Below, one piece after another: positions 48,301-58,128 of a stretch of DNA of 64,000 nucleotides. The notes under the pieces are model-generated. The model saw only the letters and a program-made list of their open reading frames with translations. It was not told where the DNA came from and ran no database searches. Origin of the DNA: Chloroflexi bacterium TSY. Its GTDB lineage: Bacteria > Chloroflexota > Anaerolineae > Caldilineales > Caldilineaceae. The DNA is taken from assembly GCA_019217005.1 (NCBI GenBank), contig JAHBNG010000056.1, positions 24,264-88,263 on the forward strand, given 5' to 3'. Numbering within the stretch: the first letter of the stretch is position 1; each line of letters begins with the position of its first letter. The translations under genes were made by a program, and so were the position numbers.

Positions 48301-48518
48301 AATGATCCACAGATGGACGGGATTGACTAGATTTTTACCCATCTACAGTGAAATCTGATAGAGAACGATAGTTTTCACTGACCCATCTTCCCGGAAGGGG
48401 TCAGATATTGCAGGGTAGACGGGCCAATTTGTGACCCCTTCCGGGAAGATTCAGAACTAGCGTTTTCAAACTGACTTCGCTTTAGTCCTGTTCATCCTGT
48501 CAATCTGTGGATCATTGT
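48301..48518. repeat. Large inverted repeat enclosing a family F palindrome
   Basis: AATGATCCACAGAT-GAC-GGAT at 48301 onward is mirrored by ATCCTGTCAATCTGTGGATC ending near 48518. Inside it, at 48385-48450, lies a second palindrome with arms ATCTTCCCGGAAGGGGTCA and TGACCCCTTCCGGGAAGAT. The second is the same family as 33645-33710. The segment fills the gap between a binding-protein gene and its DppB-type gene. Confidence 0.6.
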
Positions 48519-48533
48519 TTTTTTGGAATCACA

Positions 48534-50156
48534 TTATTGAATACTCGCATTCAGCAACAAAATGCGCTCATCGGGACGGGCGCTCCAATTGAGCCGATCC
48601 GAAGCTGCATAGAAATCAGTCTGTAGCCAGATGAAGATCAGTGGTGCTTCTTCAAAGGCAATCTCTTCTAGCTGATGGCAGAGTTCGATGCGGCGATCTG
48701 GGTCAAATTTAGTGTTGAGTTCAGCCCAAACGGCTTCGTACCCCTCGCCCCGCCACTCGGTACGATTCGAGCCAGAATCGCCCTGGACCAATGCCAGATC
48801 CGATTGGCAGTTGAAGCCTGGTCCCGACCCCAAAAGATAGAGGTCATTCAGTCCGGCCCCACGTTGTGCCGTCTTTTGAGTGAAGATCGACCAGTCGTAG
48901 ACTTGGAAGTCGATCTCAACACCGATCTTCTCAAGATCCGAGGCGATGACTTGTGCAATGTCTCGATCTTTAATATAGCGACCATTGGGTGAATCAAAGA
49001 TCAGCGACAACTTTTCCCCATCCTTGTCCAGAATGCCGTCGCCATCCGTGTCAGTGTAGCCAGCTTCAGCCATCAATTCCAGTGCCTTATCTGGATCGTA
49101 AGGATAGGCACCGACATTGGGGCTTTGGAAGGGAGCATTGGCAATGTGCGCCGAGCATTCGCCCCGTCCGGCCAGTAGATTCTCCATCATGCCTTCACAA
49201 TTGAAGGCGTAGTTCAGAGCCTGGCGTACTCGTTTGTCGGCCAAGGCTGGATGTCGCCCCTGCTTGATGCCGATAAAGATACGACGCATGCCAGCTACAT
49301 TTTCTAGGCGAACGCCCTCGGTTCCAGCAACGCTGTCTGCCAGATCGGGCGGAACATTGACGATGAGATCGGCATTGCCAGATTCTAACTCGGCAATGCG
49401 GGTCGCGGCCTCGGGCACTGGACGCCAAATGATGGTCTTGATTTCTGGCGGACCGTCTTTGTACTCATCCCAGGCTTCCAGGACAACGCGCTCCTCTGGA
49501 ACCTACTCGACAAATTTGTAGGGACCGCTTCCAACGGGATTGCGGGCCAATTCTTCTTGGGGTGTTTCGCTGTAATACTTTGGTGGCAGTGCAGCTGTCC
49601 CACCCGCAGCCATATGCGAAACCAGAATTGGATTTGGTTCTAGTGTGATCACGCGCAGCGTATATTCGTCTACAACCTCAACCCTGTCGAGGCCCATCAG
49701 CGTAAACTGATAGGAGACGCGTGCCTCATTATTTCTAAAGAATTCTAAACCACGGTTGAGAGTAAAGGCAAACGCCTCGGCATTGACCGGTTCGCCGTTA
49801 TGGAAGGTATACCCCTCCTTGATCTTAAATTCCCACGTCAGTTCGTCAATCGATTCGTATGATTCGGCTAACTGTGGCACCAGTTCCACATCATCATTAA
49901 AGGTCATCAACGTCTGGAAGATGTGGCGGTTGACGTTGACTTCTGGAATCGCACCCACGAAGTGGGGATCAAGTGTGTTGACATCGACACCCTGCAACAC
50001 GACAACGGTTGCGTCTTCCGCAGACGCTTCCATACTAGTACCGCCAGTTGCTGGTGCCGCGGTCGGCGCACAAGCAGCCAGCAATAATGCCATCACGACA
50101 AACCAAATTATGCTACTGCGTGATCGTCCGAGCCAGGATTGAATGGGTAGATTCAT
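48534..50156 (-). pseudogene. Peptide-binding lipoprotein (SBP family 5) with in-frame TAG
   Basis: The frame from 50156 to 48534 is continuous (540 codons) except for one TAG at 49503-49505. It starts MNLPIQSWLGRSRSSIIWFV with a lipobox LLLAAC. The N-lobe includes VDVNTLDPHFVGAIPEVNVN and TWEFKIKEGYTFHNGEPVNA, and ends GSGPYKFVE before the stop. After it the frame continues VPEERVVLEAWDEYKDGPPE. Relatives have Trp at this point, so TGG to TAG is likely. The C-lobe (RIFIGIKQGRHPALADKRVR, NYAFNCEGMMENLL, FDSPNGRYIKDRDIAQVIAS) is intact. A strong AGGAG precedes the ATG. It would bind peptides or similar solutes for the adjacent permeases. Only the first 217 residues would be made without readthrough. 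Confidence 0.85.
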
Positions 50157-50249
50157 TTATGTTCTCCTCGTTATGTGAATAGTAAAATATGATAGAAAGT
50201 ATTATGTCACTACGTTGCCCGAAATGCAAGACGGCATCTTTTAATACCA

Positions 50250-51176
50250 TTATGTATACTGAATCCGTGGATCAATCCAGACATAAACGATTTCAACCAA
50301 AGCGTTCATCATCATGTAGGCAGCGGCCACAAACATGACGATCCCTTGTACCAAAGGAAAATCTTTGGCAATGATTGCGTTGACGAGCATCAATCCCAAA
50401 CCCGGTCTGGCAAAGACGGCCTCGATAATCACTGTTCCGGCCAGCACTTCACCAAATTGAAGTCCGACAACGGTAACAACCGGCAGTAACGCGTTGCGCA
50501 AAGCATGGTGCAAAACGACCTTCGATTCGGTTAGCCCCTTGGCGCGTGCGGTACGAACGTAATCTTGGCGCACAACTTCCAACATGCCGGAACGAACCAG
50601 ACGAGCAATTGTGCCCCCTGCCCACAACCCTAGGGCTAGCGCTGGCAAGATGATTCCCTCCACGCCTGACGTGCTGAGGACGGGCAACCATCGCAGGGTC
50701 ACGGCAAATAGAAAGATCAGCAGCAGCGCCAACCAAAAGCCGGGAATTGAGACACCCAATAGAGCAATCACAACTGCGCTATAGTCAACCCACGTATTGT
50801 GATTCAACGCCGAAAGAATTCCCAAACCGGTGCCAAAAAGCACCGCAAAAGTCAGGGCGGTAAAGGTGAGGGCAAAGGTGCTGGGCAAGCGTTGTCCGAT
50901 CAGATCAGCCACTGGCTTTTGAGTACGCATGGATGTACCCAAGTCGCCCTGGAGCAACCCAGTGAAATAGTTCCAGTATTGAATATAGAGTGGATCGTTA
51001 AACCCCAACGTTTCCCGAAGTTCTTCAATATCCTCTGCCGTGGCCATGCTGAATTCCCCTAACATCATCATAACCGGATCGCCCGGCACGAGCTGGGTCA
51101 TCAAAAAGACGAGAATTGAGACACCAATCAACAATGGAATTAACATCAGCAGACGCTGGATGATGAATTTTTGCAT
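50250..51176 (-). CDS. Oligopeptide ABC transporter permease (DppB type), second copy
   Basis: This 308-residue permease starts MQKFIIQRLLMLIPLLIGVS. It shows the DppB arrangement: VPGDPVMMMLGEFSMATAED, IQYWNYFTGLLQGDLGTSMR, the EAA-like ARAKGLTESKVVLHHALRNA and the ending VYVWIDPRIQYT. It lies two bases from the upstream binding-protein gene (51179) and 94 bases before the next binding-protein gene. A DppC-type partner is not next to it. It probably shares one with the neighbouring sets. Confidence 0.93.
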   Translation of the reverse strand: MQKFIIQRLLMLIPLLIGVSILVFLMTQLVPGDPVMMMLGEFSMATAEDIEELRETLGFNDPLYIQYWNYFTGLLQGDLGTSMRTQKPVADLIGQRLPSTFALTFTALTFAVLFGTGLGILSALNHNTWVDYSAVVIALLGVSIPGFWLALLLIFLFAVTLRWLPVLSTSGVEGIILPALALGLWAGGTIARLVRSGMLEVVRQDYVRTARAKGLTESKVVLHHALRNALLPVVTVVGLQFGEVLAGTVIIEAVFARPGLGLMLVNAIIAKDFPLVQGIVMFVAAAYMMMNALVEIVYVWIDPRIQYT

Positions 51177-51178
51177 GT

Positions 51179-52612
51179 TTATTGTAGCCCGATCAAAGCG
51201 TCACGCGTGGGCTTCCAGCCGCGGACGCATGGACCGACACCCCAGGCAATGGTTGGGCTGTAGAGGAAAATCCAAGGCGCATCGTTGCGGATCAGGCGAT
51301 AAGCTTGACGATATATCTCTTGCCGTTCTGAAATATTCACCGTCAGTTGCACCTGATCGAGTAGCTGATCAACTTCGGGGTTGACATATCCCTGCCACCA
51401 GGGTCCGCGAATGCCACCGTGGAATTTTTCGCGCAGTGGACGAAAGGTACTCAACGGACTGGAGTCAAAGGAGCAGGCATCATCAATCTGTTTGGCCTTG
51501 ACCCGATTGGCATAGCCTGGTCGATCTGCAAAAGCTTTGATTTCTGTGGTGATGCCCACGTCGGCATAGTAGCTGGCCATCAATTGCGCCAAGTGTTGCG
51601 CTTCGTCGGGTAAGATTGTGGGCACATCAAGAACGAGCGTCAGGCCGTCGCCATAACCAGCTTCGGCCAACAAAGTTCGAGCTCGATCGGGATCATACGG
51701 GTATGGCGGTGTGTGGGGATCATAGCCGAAGTGTAGAGAGGTTAGTGGACCGTTGAGCGGCTCAGCCGTGCCATCCATGACTTCATTCACAATGGCCGAC
51801 ATGTCCAAGGCATAATTCAGCGCCTGGCGCACCCGTCTATCCGTACAAACACCCTCCTGCGCGTTGCACATAAAGGCAACACAGACGCTGCTGGGTGCAA
51901 CGACCAAGGTGGTAGTCGGCGCTTCGGCAACAACCTGGCGCTGTTGCAAGGGAACCTGCGTGATCAGATCGGCCTGACCGGCAAGTAAGGCCTCCACGCG
52001 CCGCTGGGCATCTGGTTCAGCTAGCCAATTCACTATGCGTATAGGCGGCGTTCCGCCCCAATAATCATCAAACGCCTCCATCACCACCCGATCATTGCTC
52101 ACCTCCACCACCCGATAAGGCCCGCTACTAATCAAGTTCTCAGGGAGTTGAGCAAAGGTCTGCTCGGGCACGGCGGGGATATCAACAAGCAAGTCCAGCA
52201 AATCAGCCATCGGCGTGGCTGTCGCCAGTTGAACGGTCTGCTCATCCAGGACCGCAATCGTCATCTCCTTAAGATAGCTGTAGTAGAGACCCTCGGTGCC
52301 CAATTCCCCACCCAGCGACGGATCGCAAGCTCGCTCAATACTAGCAACCACATCTTGGGCGTTCAGCATGTCACCATTGTGATAGCGAACATTCTGACGC
52401 AGGGTGAATGTCCACGTGCAGGCATCGTCGGCCAGGGTCCAGCGTTCGGCCAGGGATGGCACAAAGTGACCCTGATCATCTAAACGCACCAGTGCCTCTG
52501 TTAGTGCAGATCGCAGATTCAAACCGTCTTTGTTGTCGCTGGCAATGTGCGGATCGGCGATGGATATATGGGTTTGTTGTATCGTCAGTTTATCGACGGG
52601 TTGTAGAACCAT
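51179..52612 (-). CDS. SBP family 5 peptide-binding protein without signal peptide
   Basis: This protein (477 residues from ATG 52612) has the family 5 layout: LRSALTEALVRLDDQGHFVP, CTWTFTLRQNVRYHNGDMLN, SSGPYRVVEVSNDRVVMEAF and RRVRQALNYALDMSAIVNEV. Its start, MVLQPVDKLTIQQTHISIAD, goes straight into the mature fold; the longer start at 52660 adds MRCALILFSSSRYEIS, which is too short for a normal signal. No lipobox is present. Either the export signal was lost or the start has been reassigned. Its stop lies two bases from the next DppB-type start, so it is part of that transport set. Confidence 0.82.
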   Translation of the reverse strand: MVLQPVDKLTIQQTHISIADPHIASDNKDGLNLRSALTEALVRLDDQGHFVPSLAERWTLADDACTWTFTLRQNVRYHNGDMLNAQDVVASIERACDPSLGGELGTEGLYYSYLKEMTIAVLDEQTVQLATATPMADLLDLLVDIPAVPEQTFAQLPENLISSGPYRVVEVSNDRVVMEAFDDYWGGTPPIRIVNWLAEPDAQRRVEALLAGQADLITQVPLQQRQVVAEAPTTTLVVAPSSVCVAFMCNAQEGVCTDRRVRQALNYALDMSAIVNEVMDGTAEPLNGPLTSLHFGYDPHTPPYPYDPDRARTLLAEAGYGDGLTLVLDVPTILPDEAQHLAQLMASYYADVGITTEIKAFADRPGYANRVKAKQIDDACSFDSSPLSTFRPLREKFHGGIRGPWWQGYVNPEVDQLLDQVQLTVNISERQEIYRQAYRLIRNDAPWIFLYSPTIAWGVGPCVRGWKPTRDALIGLQ

Positions 52613-52824
52613 AGATATCTCATATCTGGATGAGGAAAATAGAATCAAGGCACATCGCAAAAAGAAGCTAGTTCGCCTGGGCGGCGGACACTACAGCTGA
52701 TCTGGATGGGAGTGGATTTCGCTCATTAGCGAAGTTTTTGCTTTGATCAGAAGAATCTTGTTGACGAACAAAATCCGTTTTTATCTCAATCCGCTGTAGT
52801 ATTTTGCCTGATCGTTCATTAACA

Positions 52825-54207
52825 TCAAGCTGGTCGCAAAAACTGCCCATGCCCCGGCTGAGCGACGATTTTGCCCTCATGATAGACAGTTGTGCCGCGT
52901 ACCAGGGTTGAAATGATCTTACCCTGCATCGAACGACCATGATAGGCACGCATATTGTCTTTGGCTTTGGTGAAACAGCGCTGGCGATCAAAGGTCCACG
53001 CCTCTGCCACGTCGACCAGGGTCAGATCTGCGTCGCAGCCAGGCGCAATTCGACCCTTACGCGGCAGTTGAAATAGATCAGCCGCACGTTCGGACATGAG
53101 TTGAGCCAGTTGTGGCAAGGTGAGGCGGCCTTGGTTCACAGCCGTCAACATCAATGGCAGCATTGTTTCTAAGCCAGGCATGCCAGCCGTCGCTTGGAAG
53201 ACGTCGGTCAACCCTTTCTCCTTTTCGGCTGGTCGATAAGGCGAGTGATCGCTGCCCACAACGTCGATCGTGCCGTCCAGTAGATAAGGCCACAAGGCAT
53301 CTACCTCTTCTGCACTGCGCAAGGCCGGGTTACACTTGGCAAAAGGTCCATGTTCTTGCAAGGCTGCAAAGGTCAAAAACAGATATTGGGGGCAAGTCTC
53401 CACCGCAACCGATAAGCCGCGTGCCTTGGCCTCCTTTGCCATCTGGGCCGCTCGATGGCTAGAGAGGTGAACAATTTGCACTGGTCCTCCCGTCTCTGCA
53501 GCGACAGATAAAACACACGCCACAGAAACGTCTTCCACAATCGGGGGACGGCTCTCGGCGTGGGCCAAACCGTCACCGCGCCCGGCGGCAAGCATTTTCT
53601 GCTTGTACGTCTCTAACAAATCCTCATGTTCGCAATGGAAACAATGACGTAGCCCTGTACGCTCCACGGTGGCCATGACATTTGGCAAATCGCCCATATT
53701 GGGACAGCAGAGTCCGACAAATTCGGCGTCGCGGCCCGGCGGGGGGGCGGTCAAGAAGGTCTTGAACGCGATGGCACCGGCCTCTGCCATACCCGGGACT
53801 TCGGCAAGATTGTCGTTCCCAACCGCCGCATAGAGGGCAAAATCCACCAGGGCGCGCGGCTGCACCTGCTGGCTGCGCTCCGTCAAAATGTGAGCCGAAT
53901 TCACGGGTGGCTCAGAGATGGGCATTTCCAAAATTGTCGTGATGCCCCCAGCTGCAGCGGCGCTGGTGCCAGAAACGAAATCTTCCCGCTCCGGCCGCGC
54001 GGGGTCGCGCAGATGAACATGCGTATCAATGATGCCCGGCAAGATATGTAGCCCATCAGCAGAGATATGCTGAACGGCTGTCGGCTGTTCGGTCGGAGCA
54101 AGCACGCTGGCAATCCGTCCCTCGCGGATGGCCAACGTCGCTGGCAAGACTTCTGTGCCAGTCACAACTTACCCGCCGGTAATGATTAGATCAAATTCCT
54201 TTGCCAT
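52825..54207 (-). pseudogene. Allantoinase/hydantoinase-like amidohydrolase with early stop
   Basis: The native start is ATG 54207, with GGAGGG eight bases upstream, giving MAKEFDLIITGG. TAA at codon 13 (54169-54171) then interrupts it; a GTG at 54165 could restart translation and lose 14 residues. The rest is a cyclic amidohydrolase: metal motif PGIIDTHVHLRDP, the carboxylated-Lys region AFKTFL, His-bearing HCEHEDLL and HLSSHRAAQM, and the Asp motif GSDHSPYRP. This is the pattern of allantoinase, dihydroorotase and hydantoinase. The first strand of the metal-binding beta domain is lost by the restart. Next to it lies an M20 carbamoylase-type gene, so hydrolysis of allantoin or a hydantoin is likely. 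Confidence 0.82.
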
Positions 54208-54235
54208 TCGCAACCCTCCAATTATCGCCGAACTA

Positions 54236-54257
54236 AGAACCTATCCGAAAAGTGGTA
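54236..54257. repeat. One-ended fragment of MITE family A
   Basis: AGAACCTATCCGAAAAGTGG preceded by TA at 54234-54235 matches the left end of family A. No right end follows. It lies just after the M20 stop codon in the transcribed direction. Confidence 0.55.
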
Positions 54258-54268
54258 CTGATTATCAT

Positions 54269-55504
54269 TTATCCTGTATGCGAATCCAATTGTTCGTCCA
54301 GCTTCAGCAAAGCAGCCAACAAAACCCGTGCGCCAGCAACACAACTTTCCGGGTCCGTATATTCGTCAGGTGAATGGCTCACTCCGTTGCGGCTTGGCAC
54401 GAAAAGCATGGCTTGCGGGGCGATGTGGGCCACCAACATGGCATCGTGCCCGGCGCCACTCGGCATCCGCTGGTAGGGTAAATCTAATTCAGCGCAGGCC
54501 GCTATCAGCGCGTCCACCAATCGCGGATCGGATTCTACGGGTGGTTTGTTGGAAATGTGTTGAAATGTCGCATCGACTTTTTGGGCTTCTTGCGCCAATT
54601 CTGCTTCAGCCGTATCCAGTACATCCTCATGCAATCCGCGAATCTCGACGTTGATGTCAACCTGGCCGGGGATGACGTTGGGTGCGCCTGGCTTGAGCGT
54701 TAAGATCCCGACGGTTCCGACAATGCCGTGAGCCTGAGCAATATCGCGCACGCCCAAAATGTAGGAAGCGGCCATCACCAAGGCGTCTTGCCGATCCGCC
54801 ATCAATGTGGTGCCTGCGTGATTTGCGTACCCATGAAAGGTGACGCCATAGCGTCGAATGCCCACAATCCCTTCCACCACCCCAATCGGTACCTGTGCGG
54901 ACTCTAACTTTCTGCCCTGCTCGATATGTAGCTCCAAATAAGCGGCCAGTTCGTTCTCCGATCGTTTGGCTTGCGACACGTGACTGGGCTCCAAGTTCGC
55001 CGCCTGCAGATGTTCTGCCACGGCGCGTCCATCCCAGGCTTGCTGGCTAATTGCTCCTGCGTCCAGCAGGCCGACCATGGCCCGACTGCCAAAGGTCGCA
55101 CCCGCCATCGTTGCTTCCTCGGCGGCAAAGTTGATCACCTCAATGGGATGACGCAACTGCACCTTGGCTTCGTGGAGTGTCCGTACGCACGCCAGCGCCG
55201 CCAGTACGCCCAACGTCCCGTCGTATCGTCCGCCGTTGGGTACGGTGTCGGTATGAGACCCGAGGGCAATCGGCGCTAGTTGGGGGTCGGTGCCTGGATA
55301 GCGCCCAATGTCGTTACCAGCAACGTCTGTCTGGACCGTCATGCCCACCCGACGCATTTGTTCAGCAAACCAACTTCGCCCTTCCCGATCGGCTGGGCTG
55401 TAGGCAATACGATTGAGTCCACCCTCTGGACTGGCCCCAATTTGACCCAACGTTTCCAGGTCGTCTAGCAGATGCTCACCGTCAAAATGGGAAATTATCA
55501 TCAA
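54269..55504 (-). CDS. M20-family allantoate amidohydrolase / N-carbamoyl-amino-acid hydrolase
   Basis: This 411-residue metal-dependent hydrolase has the metal-binding motif GSHTDTVPNGGRYDG (about residues 82-96), the catalytic Glu pair in NFAAEEATMAG, and ELHIEQGRKLES. A dimerisation domain lies at about 205-320, then SGAGHDAMLVAHI and SRNGVSHSPDEYT, which complete the active site. The pattern fits AllC, beta-ureidopropionase and L-carbamoylase, all of which split ureido groups. The start overlaps the DUF6282-type gene's end by 23 bases. The neighbouring allantoinase-like gene would supply its substrate. Confidence 0.9.
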   Translation of the reverse strand: MMIISHFDGEHLLDDLETLGQIGASPEGGLNRIAYSPADREGRSWFAEQMRRVGMTVQTDVAGNDIGRYPGTDPQLAPIALGSHTDTVPNGGRYDGTLGVLAALACVRTLHEAKVQLRHPIEVINFAAEEATMAGATFGSRAMVGLLDAGAISQQAWDGRAVAEHLQAANLEPSHVSQAKRSENELAAYLELHIEQGRKLESAQVPIGVVEGIVGIRRYGVTFHGYANHAGTTLMADRQDALVMAASYILGVRDIAQAHGIVGTVGILTLKPGAPNVIPGQVDINVEIRGLHEDVLDTAEAELAQEAQKVDATFQHISNKPPVESDPRLVDALIAACAELDLPYQRMPSGAGHDAMLVAHIAPQAMLFVPSRNGVSHSPDEYTDPESCVAGARVLLAALLKLDEQLDSHTG

Positions 55505-56507
55505 TTGGCTCCAACCCTAATAATTTTTCCGGATTCGTCTTGACCATTGTTTGAATATCCGCTGGAGGGATGCCCAAATCCAGTAAGCAGGCAATGAACT
55601 GGCGCAGTCCCTCCACCGGTGTTGAGAGGGCATAGCGGCCAAAATCGGTGGCCATGATGCAGTTTTCGGCACCCAATTCTTGCATCTGTTGGGCGATAAA
55701 GGGTAATCCACCAGCGGCCGATTCACTCATGCCTTCATCAATCGAACTGTACTCTTTTTCTACATAATAATGGGTCAGCGGAATCGGGGTTGCGGCAGTA
55801 TAAGCAGCCATCGTATATTCGATAAACGCCCCCTTGGCAGCCATTACTTTCAGCTCGTCGGTGGAGGCAATCTTGGTCACCGAGCTGGAAACGATGATCT
55901 TTTCATAGCCGTATCGCTCCTTGAGGTCGATTAGCTGCATGGCCTCTGCCACAGAAACGTGTCCCGTATCTAGATAGACGTGGGGGTGATCGGCAATCAT
56001 GTGCAGAATTTCGTCCAATTCAGGCCCAGGCTCCTCGTCAACTGGGATGCGGATGGCGCGATCCACTTCTTCGGTTTTGAATTTGGGGTATAGCTCACTC
56101 AGCGGGACGAACTTACCATCCACCACGCGCCCCTCTTTAGCGGCTTGATAATACGTTGAGTGGGCACCAAAACTGATGTATTTTGCCCCATCACCATAGT
56201 AGAGCGCGGTCTTGACGGCCCGCGGATTCATGCCGCCATAGACGGTATTCATGATCAGACCGCCATACGTCTCAAAATCGGGAACCACTTTGTTCACCAG
56301 CCAGGCCGTGCCATAACTCATCTCGAAAACATCCAAAAGAACGATCGCCCTCATGCCCGCATCGCGTGCCTGTTGGGCCGCCTCAAACGGATCGACGCGG
56401 CGTGGGCTGCTAAAGAGATGTGGTCCTGGATGGACATGAATATCGATGGCTCCCTGAAGCAACTCATAAGACAGGTCTAGGGAGCGACCTTCTTGTAATG
56501 CGAGCAT
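55482..56507 (-). CDS. DUF6282-like amidohydrolase-fold protein
   Basis: This 341-residue protein has the metal motif GAIDIHVHPGPH (about residues 19-30), later VYLDTGHVSVAEAMQLIDLK and the Asp-bearing IMATDFGRYALS (about 288-299), consistent with a TIM-barrel metallo-hydrolase. The pattern matches proteins annotated DUF6282, with no fixed reaction known to me. It overlaps the M20 gene by 23 bases, so it belongs to the same transcript, and an amide or ureido substrate is plausible. Confidence 0.75.
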   Translation of the reverse strand: MLALQEGRSLDLSYELLQGAIDIHVHPGPHLFSSPRRVDPFEAAQQARDAGMRAIVLLDVFEMSYGTAWLVNKVVPDFETYGGLIMNTVYGGMNPRAVKTALYYGDGAKYISFGAHSTYYQAAKEGRVVDGKFVPLSELYPKFKTEEVDRAIRIPVDEEPGPELDEILHMIADHPHVYLDTGHVSVAEAMQLIDLKERYGYEKIIVSSSVTKIASTDELKVMAAKGAFIEYTMAAYTAATPIPLTHYYVEKEYSSIDEGMSESAAGGLPFIAQQMQELGAENCIMATDFGRYALSTPVEGLRQFIACLLDLGIPPADIQTMVKTNPEKLLGLEPIDDNFPF

Positions 56508-56899
56508 AGACTATCTACCTTCCCTTAAAAAACAATCGTTCATCGTCATCAATACTTTGACGCTTTGACCCAATCGCTTCATTAATGGCCATATATGCTG
56601 ATTGCGTCATAACAGGCTTGCCTCGTTCTCCCTTGTGCTTAAACGAGTCTAACTCATCGTGACTGAAGTCTAAACGAGGCATGAACTCGATATAATTGGC
56701 CTTTTAAATGATCGAACAGTTCACCGCCGCTATGTGGGTTTTCATCGGTTTGCAGCTCAATCATCAGATCGAGATGTTCTTGTCTAATCATTGTTGTGAC
56801 TTCACCTGATGTTGAGTCGAATAAGAAGCTGATACGGTTAAAGGTGAGAAGTACCTAACTTTATCTTGAGCATTGTGCAAGATAGTCACGCATCCATAC
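56508..56899. other. Intergenic region between DUF6282-like and M24-like genes
   Basis: The nearly 400 bases hold short frames only. One minus-strand frame near 56790-56650 reads MIRQEHLDLMIELQTDENPH and stops after about 45 residues. I do not recognise it and the surrounding frames are broken. It may be the remains of a small gene. No repeat or promoter stands out. Confidence 0.45.
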
Positions 56900-58084
56900 C
56901 TAAATCGGTATCGTCAGGCTCTCCAGATCTCGTGGATAATACGTAATCATCTCAAAGCCATCCTCGGTGACCAATACAGTATCCGAGTGGCGAAAGCCAG
57001 CGAAGCCAGGCAGGAAGAGGCAAGGTTCAACCGTCATCACCATGCCCGCCTGCAGCACGGTTTCGTCGCCCAAGTCGAAAAAAGGCGCCTCATGGCCTTC
57101 CGTGCCGATGCCGTGCCCGATGTGGGTACGGGTCAATTCATGGAGCCCTTCCTTCTCCAAAAAGGCATTGACCGCTTTCTCGATATCGCAGCAGCGTGCT
57201 CCGGCGCGGATGGCAGAAAAGGCCGCATCCTGGGCCTGCACCTCAAGTTCAAAATACTTTTTATGCTCATCCGTCGGCGGTCCAACAATCATCATCCGCT
57301 CCAACTCGCTCACATAGCCGCCCACCTCAGCACTAGCGAGCGTAAGCAAGACATCGCCCGGCTGAATTTTACGTCCACCCGCTTGGCGATGGTTGAATGA
57401 GGTCTTCGGCCCAGATGTAAAGCTGACGCGCGCACCGGCTGACCTGTTGGGTTCCCAATCGGCGGGCATGGCTTTCACCATGTAGGAGGTGGCGTCGGTT
57501 GCGGCGCGGTTGGCAATATCAATTTCCGCAACGCCAACTTCAACATACTCTTGGAGCAGACCATGCGCCACATTCCCAAAGTGTGCGCTCACCCGGATGA
57601 GTTCCAACTCTTCTTCAGACTTGACCATTCTGATGTCGTCAATGACATCGCGGATGTTGGTCAGCTTGGCTTCGGGCGCCACCTCTGGGAGCGAGGGTCC
57701 ACGGTAGCCCCAACCGCCACCCCACCCCTCGCTATCGACTCCTAGGTGCTTGTCGGCCAGCCCTTTGTCTTGGAGCAACTCAGCCAGATAAAGCATGGGA
57801 TGCTTCAGGCCGGGATATTCGCGATAGACTTTCATCTCCTTGATGTTTGGATTGCGAACCGGGATATTTTCCTCTTCCAAATGGGGGACTAGTAGGGCGA
57901 TTTCACCCTCCAGCGGCACAACCAACACAACCGGTCGTTCCGTGGCCACGTGATGAAAACCGCTTAGATAGAACGTGCGGTTTGCGCCAAAAATGCAGAG
58001 GCCATCCAAGCCATGTTCGGCCATATGCTGGCGCATTCGCGCAATCCGGCGGTCGTATTCTTCTAGGCTGATACTGTTTTTCAC
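56900..58084 (-). CDS. M24-family creatinase/Xaa-Pro-peptidase-like protein
   Basis: This protein (394 residues from GTG 58084, with AAGGA upstream) has the creatinase N-terminal domain (MRQHMAEHGLDGLCIFGANR) and the pita-bread C-terminal domain. The usual metal ligands are mostly replaced: GDVLLTLASAEVGGYVSELE lacks both Asp residues of the D-x(n)-D motif, and GFRHSDTVLV lacks the last Glu. HIGHGIGTEGHEAPFF and TVEPCLFL remain. Loss of metal with retained His and Glu is the pattern in creatinase and other non-peptidase M24 enzymes. A longer frame to 58204 would add MITE-encoded residues and is unlikely to be real. It precedes the amidohydrolase genes on the same strand. Confidence 0.82.
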   Translation of the reverse strand: MKNSISLEEYDRRIARMRQHMAEHGLDGLCIFGANRTFYLSGFHHVATERPVVLVVPLEGEIALLVPHLEEENIPVRNPNIKEMKVYREYPGLKHPMLYLAELLQDKGLADKHLGVDSEGWGGGWGYRGPSLPEVAPEAKLTNIRDVIDDIRMVKSEEELELIRVSAHFGNVAHGLLQEYVEVGVAEIDIANRAATDATSYMVKAMPADWEPNRSAGARVSFTSGPKTSFNHRQAGGRKIQPGDVLLTLASAEVGGYVSELERMMIVGPPTDEHKKYFELEVQAQDAAFSAIRAGARCCDIEKAVNAFLEKEGLHELTRTHIGHGIGTEGHEAPFFDLGDETVLQAGMVMTVEPCLFLPGFAGFRHSDTVLVTEDGFEMITYYPRDLESLTIPI

Positions 58085-58128
58085 GATAGTCGATTCCTTG
58101 CGTAAAATCGAAAAGTAATCAGAAATAG

